Both the position numbers and the translations under genes were made by a program. From Methylobacter sp. (GTDB lineage Bacteria; Pseudomonadota; Gammaproteobacteria; Methylococcales; Methylomonadaceae): DNA of 28,604 nucleotides. The notes beneath the pieces are model-generated. The model ran no database searches. It saw only the letters and a program-made list of their open reading frames with translations, and was not told the DNA's origin. The stretch covers positions 1 to 28,604 of the forward strand of contig JALNYY010000040.1 of NCBI GenBank assembly GCA_023229605.1. Reading direction: 5' to 3'. This document shows positions 1 through 6,662 of the stretch, in pieces; the first letter of the stretch is position 1; each line of letters starts with the position of its first letter.

Positions 1-16
1 GTTTATACTCAATATT

Positions 17-700
17 TTGCGCACATGTCTTTTTGTAGCATGTGTTGCATTAATAAGTGGTTGTGGAATGTCCCGTTTCGCATATAGGGATACAAATCCC
101 GTTGTTAAAGATACTACACTCAATACCAATTTTTGGAGCAAATTATTTGGTGACTCAACGTCATTTAGCACTTTCTCCACTACAGCAAGTCGAAGAATGG
201 TTGTTGTTCTAGAAAAAAATGATACAGCAACAAAGAGTAGAACAACAGAAGTGTGTTCAGAACCATCACCCGATGTTGGTGAAGCCTTTGCATCAGCTGT
301 TGCCGATGCAATCAACTTAAAAGCGCCAATAGAAGGAGCGCCGGTAGAACTGTCAAACCAGTATGCGCGAGCAGTATCAACACAAATCGCCTCATTAATC
401 TATCGGACTCAGGGATTGCAGCTTTACAGGGATGCCATGCACAATCTTTGTGTGGACAGATTGAATGACTGGATCAAAAGTCCTAGTTCTTATGAATCTC
501 TTAAAAGGCATTACTTTGATCAATCGTTTGAACTTATTAAGGCTGAACTTGGATATATAAAAGATGTAGGCTCCGCCAAAGCTGGGGAAAATCCTAATTT
601 TGACAAAGTTGTTAAAGCTACTGTTGATCTTTCAAAAGCTGTAAAACCAGAGCCAGAAACAGTGGTGAAACCAGCAGTACCAACGACAACAACACCATAA
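17..700 (+). CDS. putative lipoprotein of unknown function
   Basis: I do not recognise this 227-aa protein. The N-terminus has a hydrophobic stretch ending in a lipobox-like I13-S-G-C16, so an outer-membrane or periplasmic lipoprotein is likely. The C-terminal 25 residues are rich in Pro, Thr and Val and end in a run of threonines, resembling a flexible tail. The start is uncertain. TTG at 17 is the first start codon in the window, but the frame is open to the left edge, so the real start may lie outside. Base composition is clearly more AT-rich than the nif genes downstream, and the gene is followed by an inverted repeat, so it probably does not belong to the nif operon. Confidence 0.6.
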   Translation: MRTCLFVACVALISGCGMSRFAYRDTNPVVKDTTLNTNFWSKLFGDSTSFSTFSTTASRRMVVVLEKNDTATKSRTTEVCSEPSPDVGEAFASAVADAINLKAPIEGAPVELSNQYARAVSTQIASLIYRTQGLQLYRDAMHNLCVDRLNDWIKSPSSYESLKRHYFDQSFELIKAELGYIKDVGSAKAGENPNFDKVVKATVDLSKAVKPEPETVVKPAVPTTTTP

Positions 701-711
701 TTACACACAAA

Positions 712-760
712 GCAAATATCCCGTATGAAGTGGAAGTGCAATGGAATGCGGGATATTTGC
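712..760. repeat. 12-bp inverted repeat downstream of the lipoprotein gene
   Basis: GCAAATATCCCG (712-723) and CGGGATATTTGC (749-760) are perfect complements separated by 25 bases, starting 12 bases after the stop at 700. A hairpin here could end transcription before the nif control region, but there is no clear T-run after it. A 6-bp hairpin (CTCGCA/TGCGAG, 789-805) lies further on. Confidence 0.55.
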
Positions 761-875
761 AGAAGGGTCTCAATTATTTTGGTATCACCTCGCATTGTGT
801 GCGAGTAGATATTGGTATCAGTCGATATAGCGTTCATTTCCAAGCTCACCAAGTATTTTTCACCACCAAAATCAT

Positions 876-891
876 TGTGCCATTAATTACA
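876..891 (+). promoter_or_regulatory. NifA upstream activator site 1 (TGT-N10-ACA)
   Basis: TGT at 876-878 and ACA at 889-891 are separated by exactly ten bases, the NifA binding consensus. The site lies about 110 bp upstream of the -24 element of the nifB promoter, a normal distance for an enhancer-bound NifA hexamer. Confidence 0.75.
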
Positions 892-908
892 AAACCCGAA
901 AAAATGGC

Positions 909-924
909 TGTTGCGTTTGCAACA
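909..924 (+). promoter_or_regulatory. NifA upstream activator site 2 (palindromic)
   Basis: TGTTGCGTTTGCAACA matches TGT-N10-ACA, and its 6-bp arms TGTTGC/GCAACA are perfectly palindromic. It lies 33 bp from site 1, close to three helical turns, so both would face the same side of the DNA. It is likely the stronger of the two sites. Confidence 0.8.
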
Positions 925-987
925 ACCCACTCACTCACCAAATAAAACAACCATATAAATCAATAATATAATACAAAATACTGCCAT

Positions 988-1003
988 TGGCACGGCCTGT
1001 GCA
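988..1003 (+). promoter_or_regulatory. sigma-54 (-24/-12) promoter of nifB
   Basis: TGGCACGGCCTGTGCA carries the invariant GG (989-990) and GC (1001-1002) with the obligatory ten bases between them, and a perfect TGGCAC -24 half. The -12 half is GTGC rather than TTGC. Transcription should start near 1014, leaving a leader of about 34 bases with a GAGG ribosome site at 1036-1039. Confidence 0.82.
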
Positions 1004-1047
1004 TTTACTTTAGCAAGCGAGTAAACTCAACTTACGAGGTCAATACG

Positions 1048-2538
1048 ATGCAATTGCCAGTATTAAACGATGCCCCTGCGGCTAAAGGCGGCTGTTCAGC
1101 CAGTTCATGCGGTACAACCGATAATCAAATGGATTCATTACCTGATTCGATACGGGAAAAGGTACAGAATCATCCGTGCTATTCGGAGGATGCCCACCAT
1201 TATTTCGCCCGTATGCATGTAGCTGTTGCTCCGGCTTGTAACATCCAGTGCCATTACTGTAATCGTAAATACGATTGCAGTAATGAATCGCGTCCCGGCG
1301 TGGTTTCCGAAGTGCTGACGCCGGATCAGGCTGTTAAAAAAACCATGGCGGTGGCGGCTACTATTCCGCAAATGACCGTTCTGGGTATCGCTGGCCCCGG
1401 CGATCCGTTAGCCAATCCTGAACGCACCTTCGAAACCTTCCGCCGTTTAAGCGAAGAAGCGCCGGACATCAAATTGTGCGTATCCACGAATGGTCTTGCG
1501 CTGCCCGATTCGGTAGAGGAATTATCCAAGCACAATATCGATCATGTCACTATCACCATTAATTGCGTCGACCCTGAAATCGGCGCCAAGATTTATCCGT
1601 GGATTTACTGGAACAATAAACGCATTACCGGCGTAAAAGCCGCAAAAATCCTGATTCAACAGCAGCAAAAAGGCTTGGAAATGCTGATAGCCAAAGGCAT
1701 TTTGGTTAAGGTCAACTCGGTGATGATTCCAGGTATAAACGATCAGCACTTGGCGGAAGTAAGCCGCGTTGTTAAATCCAAAGGCGCATTCCTGCATAAC
1801 GTGATGCCGCTGATTGCCGAAGCCGAACATGGCACTTTCTACGGCGTGATGGGGCAACGCGGCCCTACTCCCGATGAATTACAGGACCTGCAAGACAGCT
1901 GTTCCGGCGATATGAACATGATGCGCCATTGCCGCCAATGCCGCGCCGATGCGGTGGGCTTGTTGGGCGAAGATCGCGGTGACGAGTTTACGCTGGATAA
2001 GATTGAAGAGATGGACATCGACTACCAGGCGGCGATGGAAAAACGCAAGGTGATTCATGTCGCTATACAGGCTGAGATGGACAGTAAACGTTTGGAAAAA
2101 GCCCAAAAGGCACAGCAACATAAGGAAGAGCCCAAGCTGACTACGCGTCCGGTATTGATGGCGGTCGCCACCAGCGGTCAGGGCGTGATCAACATGCACT
2201 TCGGTCATGCCAAGGAATTCCTGATTTATGAAGCATCGCCGGACGGCGTGCGTTTTATCAGTCATCGCAAAGCCGATCAATATTGCGGCGGCGACAGCAC
2301 CTGCGGCGACGGCGAAAGCACTTTGCAGCTGACTATCCGTGCTTTGGCAGGATGTGAAGCGGTGTTGTGTTCGAAAGTCGGTTATGAACCTTGGGAGCAG
2401 CTGGAAGCGGCCGGAATCGCGCCGAACGGCGAACATGCAATGGAACCGATTGAAGAAGCTGTAATGGCTGTTTACAAAGAGATGGCGGCCGCGGGTAAGT
2501 TGGATGATACCAAAGACTCAGTCAGGGCCAGCGCGTAA
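1048..2538 (+). CDS. nifB: FeMo-cofactor biosynthesis radical SAM protein NifB
   Basis: NifB fuses two [4Fe-4S] clusters with an SAM-derived carbon to make NifB-co (8Fe-9S-C), the core of the nitrogenase cofactor. The 496-aa protein has the radical SAM motif CX3CX2C at C64, C68 and C71. Further conserved cysteines near the N-terminus and the CRQCRADAVGLLGED block (about 295-310) are typical of NifB. Residues from about 365 to 480 form a NifX/NafY-like cofactor-binding domain, as in full-length proteobacterial NifB. ATG at 1048 follows a GAGG ribosome site. It is the first gene behind the NifA/sigma-54 control region and so should be expressed under nitrogen limitation and low oxygen. The next gene, fdxN, is 220 bases downstream, separated by a degenerate inverted repeat. 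Confidence 0.98.
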   Translation: MQLPVLNDAPAAKGGCSASSCGTTDNQMDSLPDSIREKVQNHPCYSEDAHHYFARMHVAVAPACNIQCHYCNRKYDCSNESRPGVVSEVLTPDQAVKKTMAVAATIPQMTVLGIAGPGDPLANPERTFETFRRLSEEAPDIKLCVSTNGLALPDSVEELSKHNIDHVTITINCVDPEIGAKIYPWIYWNNKRITGVKAAKILIQQQQKGLEMLIAKGILVKVNSVMIPGINDQHLAEVSRVVKSKGAFLHNVMPLIAEAEHGTFYGVMGQRGPTPDELQDLQDSCSGDMNMMRHCRQCRADAVGLLGEDRGDEFTLDKIEEMDIDYQAAMEKRKVIHVAIQAEMDSKRLEKAQKAQQHKEEPKLTTRPVLMAVATSGQGVINMHFGHAKEFLIYEASPDGVRFISHRKADQYCGGDSTCGDGESTLQLTIRALAGCEAVLCSKVGYEPWEQLEAAGIAPNGEHAMEPIEEAVMAVYKEMAAAGKLDDTKDSVRASA

Positions 2539-2560
2539 GCTGGATTACGACTGCATGAAT

Positions 2561-2593
2561 GCAGGAGCAATTGCCGAGGTAACGCCATAAAGA
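2561..2593. repeat. dispersed repeat copy A (matches 9122-9154)
   Basis: GCAGGAGCAATTGCCGAGG followed by a YRACGCC-type tail is repeated with about five changes at 9122-9154, downstream of the chemoreceptor gene. Both copies sit just after a coding region, like small dispersed intergenic repeats. Confidence 0.5.
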
Positions 2594-2597
2594 CATA

Positions 2598-2676
2598 TCA
2601 CCACAAAGGCGCGAACAAGAACACAAAGTTTTTTAGCTGAGCTTTTCTTCGTGAACTTCGTGTCTTCGTGGTGAAT
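2598..2676. repeat. imperfect long inverted repeat between nifB and fdxN
   Basis: The left arm (about 2598-2628, TCACCACAAAGG...ACACAAAG) and right arm (about 2648-2676, CTTCGTGAACTTCGTGTCTT...) are imperfect reverse complements of about 30 bases around an AT-rich loop. This CTTCGTG...CTTCGTGG type is a degenerate intergenic repeat common in environmental bacteria. It may fold in the nifB-fdxN message and change the relative output of the two genes. Confidence 0.6.
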
Positions 2677-2758
2677 TTATCAATCTGCTTAAGTCGATGT
2701 GCATGGTGTTAACCCCTACGGTTCTACATTCCCACACGATAGTATTTAGGAGCCTGCT

Positions 2759-3037
2759 ATGGCCGTAAAAATTATTGAATCCTGCGTAAATTGCTATGCT
2801 TGCGAACCGGTCTGTCCAAGTAAAGCCATTTATGCCGCTAAACCGCATTTTTTAGTTAATAGTAAAAAATGCACCGAATGCGAGGGCGACTACCCAGTCT
2901 ATCAATGCGCCAGCATTTGCCCTATTGAAGGTGCGATATTAAATTCATTGGGCGAAGCGATTAACTTGCCAGGCTCTTTAACGGGTATTCCGCCGGAAAG
3001 AATGGCTGAAGTAATGGCCGAGTTACAGGGCCATTAA
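2759..3037 (+). CDS. fdxN: nif-associated 2[4Fe-4S] ferredoxin FdxN
   Basis: A 92-aa ferredoxin with two cluster-binding motifs: C9-X2-C12-X2-C15-X3-C19-Pro, and a second motif with the longer spacing C38-X2-C41-X8-C50-X3-C54-Pro. The long CX8C loop and C-terminal extension mark the Allochromatium-type 8Fe ferredoxins found directly after nifB. In Azotobacter, FdxN is needed for efficient NifB-co synthesis, probably as electron donor to NifB. ATG at 2759 is preceded by TAGGAG (2747-2752). nifO follows 15 bases after the stop, so the two are co-transcribed. Confidence 0.93.
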   Translation: MAVKIIESCVNCYACEPVCPSKAIYAAKPHFLVNSKKCTECEGDYPVYQCASICPIEGAILNSLGEAINLPGSLTGIPPERMAEVMAELQGH

Positions 3038-3052
3038 CTTGAGGATACTCTG

Positions 3053-3475
3053 ATGGCTACTGTTTATTTCTACGAAAAACCCGGCTGTATTAACAATGCC
3101 CGGCAAAAGAAATTATTAGCCGCAGCGGGCCATCAGGTCGTGGCGCTGAATCTATTGACCGAACCCTGGCAAACGGGCCGGTTGTGCGCTTTTTTCGGCG
3201 AACTGGCGGTACGGGATTGGTTTAATTACAGCGCTCCGGCGCTCAAATACGGCGAGATTGATCCGGATAATCTGTCGGAACGACAAGCCTTAGCGCTGAT
3301 GGTGGAAAATCCGCTGTTAATACGCCGCCCGTTAATGCAAGTTGGCGACAGCTTGATGGCGGGATTCGATCAGCAGGCGGTCGATAACTGGATCGGCTTA
3401 ACAGAAACCGAGACCATCCAAGACCTGGAAAACTGCCCTCGCCCGCTTGCCCAATCAAGCTGCGGTCATGAGTAA
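3053..3475 (+). CDS. nifO: nitrogenase-associated ArsC/thioredoxin-fold protein (NifO-like)
   Basis: A 140-aa protein of the ArsC-like nitrogenase-associated family. Residues 1-115 show the family pattern: a YEKPGC start with a single N-terminal Cys12, NNARQKKLL, a WFN-SAP segment near residues 56-62, then LIRRPLM near 90. NifO of Azotobacter lies in the same place (nifB-fdxN-nifO-nifQ) and affects molybdenum allocation. Enzymatic activity is not established. A GAGGA ribosome site (3041-3045) precedes ATG at 3053. The last codons (CAT GAG TAA) overlap the start of the flavodiiron gene by 8 bases, suggesting translational coupling. Confidence 0.85.
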   Translation: MATVYFYEKPGCINNARQKKLLAAAGHQVVALNLLTEPWQTGRLCAFFGELAVRDWFNYSAPALKYGEIDPDNLSERQALALMVENPLLIRRPLMQVGDSLMAGFDQQAVDNWIGLTETETIQDLENCPRPLAQSSCGHE

Positions 3476-4748
3476 ACCTCCGCTGTTAGTTGTTGACGGC
3501 GTAGCTCAGGCAGTCAGGCTATCCGAACGCGTTCATTGGATAGGCGCGCTCGATCCCACGTTGCGCACCTTCGACATCATTTTAAAAACCGCCAACGGCA
3601 CCAGTTACAACGCCTATATAGTCAGGGGCAGCGAAGGCGTCGCCATCATCGATACCGTCAAGGAAAATTTTGCCGATGATTTTTTTGCTCGTCTGGAATC
3701 GGTAGCCGGTTATGACGAAATTAAAGTCATCGTCCTGAATCATCTGGAACCCGACCATACCGGCGCCTTGCCCGAACTGATGCGCCGCGCGCCGCAAGCC
3801 CGACTGTACATTTCCCAGAAAGCGCAATCGATGCTCAAGGCTTTGTTAAAGCAGGACGAATTTGCTTTTACGCCGGTAATGACCGGGGATAAGGTCTCGC
3901 TGGGCGACCGCACTTTAACATTTTTCCATACTCCTTATTTGCATTGGCCGGACACCCAATGCACCTATTTAGCGGAAGAACAAACCCTGTTTTCAGGCGA
4001 TGTGTTCGGCTGCCATTTTTGCGATGCGCGGTTGTTTAACGATGAAGTCGGCGATTTCCGCTTTTCGTTTGAATATTACTATGCCCACATCATGCGGCCG
4101 TTTAAAGAGTATGTGAACCGGGCGCTGGATCTTATTGAACCGCTGCCGTTGAATAAAATATTGCCTGCGCATGGCCCGTTATTACGCGACCAACCGCAAC
4201 GGTATGTGCAGCGCTATCACGAATTGTCGCGTCCGGCCTTGCAAAGCGAAATCAGTGCAGGCGAAAAAACCCTGCTGATCTTTTATATCAGTTCCTACGG
4301 CAACACGCGGCGCATGGCCGAAGCGATTTATGAAGGCGCGATGTCAGTTGAGCATGTGCGCGTCTCTTTATACGACCTGGAAGGCAGTGAAATAGCGCCG
4401 TTTGTCGATTTGATAGAAAGCGCGGACGGCATCCTGTTCGGCACGCCGACCATCAACGGCGATGCGGTTAAGCCGGTATGGGATTTGTTGTCGTCCTTGG
4501 CTGTTATCAATCTCAAATCAAAGCTGGGCGGCGTTTTCGGCTCGTACGGCTGGACAGGGGAAGGCGTGAAAATGGTTGAAGACCGCTTGCGCGGTCTCAA
4601 ATTGCGTGTGCCCATTCCGGGCATACGCATTAAGTTAATTCCGACTGAAGAAGAAATCAAAATCTGTCGCGAATTCGGGCATGACATGGCACGGGATCTG
4701 ATGGGTTTAACACAGCCCAAAACGATCGATATGGCCGATCTTGCCTAG
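3468..4748 (+). CDS. A-type flavodiiron protein (FprA family, O2/NO reductase)
   Basis: A 426-aa flavodiiron protein that reduces O2 to water, or NO to N2O, with electrons from a small donor. The metallo-beta-lactamase-like domain (1-250) carries all expected diiron ligands: H92-X-E94-X-D96-H97, H159, D178 and H235. A flavodoxin domain (about 268-410) follows with an FMN phosphate loop SSYGNT at 275-280. There is no rubredoxin or NADH-oxidase extension, so it is class A. I chose ATG 3468 over an upstream in-frame TTG at 3447 because the conserved fold starts there and the overlap with nifO gives a coupling mechanism. No strong ribosome site is visible. Inside a nif operon its likely role is local oxygen removal, possibly fed by the neighbouring ferredoxins. 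Confidence 0.93.
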   Translation: MSKPPLLVVDGVAQAVRLSERVHWIGALDPTLRTFDIILKTANGTSYNAYIVRGSEGVAIIDTVKENFADDFFARLESVAGYDEIKVIVLNHLEPDHTGALPELMRRAPQARLYISQKAQSMLKALLKQDEFAFTPVMTGDKVSLGDRTLTFFHTPYLHWPDTQCTYLAEEQTLFSGDVFGCHFCDARLFNDEVGDFRFSFEYYYAHIMRPFKEYVNRALDLIEPLPLNKILPAHGPLLRDQPQRYVQRYHELSRPALQSEISAGEKTLLIFYISSYGNTRRMAEAIYEGAMSVEHVRVSLYDLEGSEIAPFVDLIESADGILFGTPTINGDAVKPVWDLLSSLAVINLKSKLGGVFGSYGWTGEGVKMVEDRLRGLKLRVPIPGIRIKLIPTEEEIKICREFGHDMARDLMGLTQPKTIDMADLA

Positions 4749-4780
4749 TACTTTTGTAACAATTGTGTGTGGTCAATAGA

Positions 4781-4877
4781 ACACGGACGGCGCAGATTAA
4801 ACGGATAATCGCGGATTTAGAAGCGCAAGCAAATTAACAATCCGTGTAAATCAATCCGTCCTATCCGCGCCATCCGG
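4781..4877. repeat. imperfect inverted repeat (ATCCGTG type)
   Basis: The left arm (4782-4817, CACGGACGG...GGATAATCGCGGATT) is loosely complementary to the right arm (4839-4876, AATCCGTGTAAATC...CCGCGCCATCCGG). It fills most of the 186-base gap between the flavodiiron and first [2Fe-2S] ferredoxin genes. This class of degenerate repeat is common between genes in environmental bacteria. I saw no convincing sigma-54 site in this gap. Confidence 0.6.
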
Positions 4878-4934
4878 GTTCCATTTCTCTATCTACCTTA
4901 GTTACATATTTTTCAAAACATCAGGAGAATAACA

Positions 4935-5222
4935 ATGGCGAAAGCTTCAATTACCTTTGAAGATATTAATGTCACGGTATCCGCGCCTGCGGGCACCCGG
5001 GTGATCGAGATTTCCGAGAAGGTCGGTTCAGGCATTACTTACGGCTGCCGTGAAGGCGACTGCGGCACTTGCATCATGAAAGTAACGGAAGGCTGGAGCA
5101 ATCTGGCCGAGCCGTCTGTGCTTGAAGATAAGGTGCTGCGCGAAAACATGGCCGGTAAGCATAACCGCTTGGCTTGCCAGGCTCAGGTGCTGGGCGGAAC
5201 AATCAAGGTCCGGCCGGTTTAA
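4935..5222 (+). CDS. [2Fe-2S] ferredoxin, plant type
   Basis: A 95-aa ferredoxin with the beta-grasp pattern and cluster ligands C38-X4-C43-X2-C46 ... C81 in a YGCREGDCGTC context. It is a soluble one-electron carrier. ATG at 4935 has a good AGGAG site (4923-4927). It shares the nif operon orientation but lies between two repeat-filled gaps (186 and 224 bases). Its electron partner is unknown. Plausible ones are nitrogenase assembly proteins, nitrogenase itself or the flavodiiron protein. It is shorter than the second [2Fe-2S] protein and lacks the FeSII-like insertion. Confidence 0.9.
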   Translation: MAKASITFEDINVTVSAPAGTRVIEISEKVGSGITYGCREGDCGTCIMKVTEGWSNLAEPSVLEDKVLRENMAGKHNRLACQAQVLGGTIKVRPV

Positions 5223-5262
5223 GACATCACGTTCCTCGTTCCAGTGCTTTTGCGTCACTGCC

Positions 5263-5330
5263 GTAGGATCGGGCCATGCCCGCGATATTCGGCACAGCTG
5301 CCACCGGTCGCGGGCACGGCCCGCTCCTAC
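5263..5330. repeat. REP-like inverted pair (BIME)
   Basis: Positions 5263-5285 and 5308-5330 are reverse complements with two mismatches, built on the core GCGGGCACGGCCCGCTCC. The right-hand copy recurs exactly at 13360-13380. The pair can fold into a stable hairpin between the two ferredoxin genes, where it may protect or attenuate the message. Confidence 0.75.
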
Positions 5331-5446
5331 AAAACTTAATTTGCGGCTGCGGCGCTTTTGCGCGGGAATTCAGGTATAAAAAACAAACGCCGGGGTTCCT
5401 AAACAGGACCAGGCAACAGCGCATAAAACTTAATAAGGAGTAAATC

Positions 5447-5797
5447 ATGGCTTTAGTCACTTTTTCAAATCCCGAATACCGGGATAAAACCGTTTATGCC
5501 GTAGCGGGCAGTCATACGGAAACACTGCTGAAACTGGCGCGGGAAAACAAAATCCCGATCAATTATGAATGCGAGGACGGGGAATGCGGCACCTGCCTGG
5601 TAAAAGTCAGCAGCATCGATAAAAAGCATCAGCGCATGGGCGGCCCTTTAACCGAGAAAGAGAAAGCGGTGCTGCAATCCAGCGGCAAAATCAGCAAAGA
5701 AGAAATGGAACGGATGATTGTTGACGATTTACCATCGCCCTGGCGTTTGGCTTGCCAGATGATAGTCAGGGATGAAGATATTCTGGTCGAATATTAA
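5447..5797 (+). CDS. FeSII (Shethna protein II)-like [2Fe-2S] ferredoxin
   Basis: A 116-aa [2Fe-2S] protein with ligands C42-X4-C47-X2-C50 and C103. Its length, the Lys/Glu-rich insertion between C50 and C103 (about 56-95), and the end WRLACQMIV-DEDILVEY closely match my recollection of the Azotobacter FeSII protein. FeSII binds both nitrogenase components under oxidative stress and locks them in an inactive but oxygen-stable complex. The insertion carries the lysine-rich part that is thought to make this contact. ATG at 5447 has an AAGGAG site (5435-5440). The stop is two bases before the nifQ start. Location in a nif operon supports conformational protection. A simple electron-carrier role is the alternative. 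Confidence 0.82.
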   Translation: MALVTFSNPEYRDKTVYAVAGSHTETLLKLARENKIPINYECEDGECGTCLVKVSSIDKKHQRMGGPLTEKEKAVLQSSGKISKEEMERMIVDDLPSPWRLACQMIVRDEDILVEY

Positions 5798-5799
5798 TC

Positions 5800-6372
5800 A
5801 TGTCCGCCGCGCTTCAACTTCAGGAAGACCGGGAGCAAATCTATTCCCGGCTTGTGCATGCCAGCCCGTCGCCTAACCACGAATGGCTGGCCTGCATGAT
5901 AGCCAGCTGGTGTGCCGGACAAGGCGCTTTGCCTGACTATCTGGGGTTGGAGCCCGGGCAGTTTAATGCGCTAAAAGAACATTGTTTTCCGGGCTGCATC
6001 ATTCCTGACCTGGCGCCATCGGGTAACAAGCTGGACTTTAGCCGTATGCTGGAAAAAGACGACCTGGTTAATCTGCTAAAACATGCCGGTAAGCCTGACA
6101 GTCTTGAAACGGACTGGGTCATAGGCGTTATCGTAGCCGGTTGCCTGGGCAGCGATCACCTGTGGCAGGATTTAGGCCTCTGGTCTCGCTCGCAATTGAG
6201 CGCGATGCTGCTATACAACTTCCCCGAACTGGCCGCAAAAAATAACAAGGACATGAAATGGAAAAAGTTCCTGTACAAGCAGCTTTGCGAAGCGGAAGGC
6301 TTGTATCTGTGCCGCGTACCCTCTTGTGAGGTGTGTGTTGACTATCCCAAATGTTATGGCCCTGAGGAATAG
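5800..6372 (+). CDS. nifQ: molybdenum-donor protein NifQ
   Basis: NifQ carries a [Mo-3Fe-4S] cluster and delivers molybdenum to NifEN/NifH for FeMo-co synthesis. The 190-aa protein has the family's diagnostic C-terminal motif CX4CX2CX5C at C171, C176, C179 and C185. Upstream come a WLACMIASW segment (about 29-37) and a DDLV-LL helix. The start is two bases after the FeSII-like gene stop and lacks its own strong ribosome site, so translation is probably coupled. It appears to be the last gene of the nif operon. The next 290 bases hold no gene. Confidence 0.94.
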   Translation: MSAALQLQEDREQIYSRLVHASPSPNHEWLACMIASWCAGQGALPDYLGLEPGQFNALKEHCFPGCIIPDLAPSGNKLDFSRMLEKDDLVNLLKHAGKPDSLETDWVIGVIVAGCLGSDHLWQDLGLWSRSQLSAMLLYNFPELAAKNNKDMKWKKFLYKQLCEAEGLYLCRVPSCEVCVDYPKCYGPEE

Positions 6373-6662
6373 AAACCGGGGAGCCGCTATTTTTGCGAAA
6401 GCTTTTATGAGCATTCCGCCCAACAAGAGGTATCCAACATCATTCTCGAAATGACTCGACTCCTGTCTCGCAGCGGACGAATCGGCAAACCCGCTGCCGC
6501 TGACAAGGCGCGCTATTGACCATTAATCAAACCGTTAAAGCCGGTGTCGGCACATAATAATTACAACAACCGGCGAAAAACTCATGTCCGGCCGGGACGC
6601 GTATCTGATCGAAATATTTACTACTTAGCAATCCAATCATAATAAAAACAGGAAACCGTACC

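Noticed and set aside
730..945. 71-aa plus-strand frame between the lipoprotein gene and nifB
   Set aside because: It contains both NifA sites and part of an inverted repeat, has no ribosome site, and its protein looks random.
4801..4823. GG-N10-GC match as a possible sigma-54 promoter for the first [2Fe-2S] ferredoxin
   Set aside because: Only the GG/GC spacing fits. TGGCAC and TTGCA are both missing and the site lies inside a degenerate repeat, with no TGT-N10-ACA upstream.
6540..6574. GCCGGT/ACCGGC pair as a terminator after nifQ
   Set aside because: The stem is only 6 bp with a 23-base loop, lies 170 bases past the stop and has no T-run.
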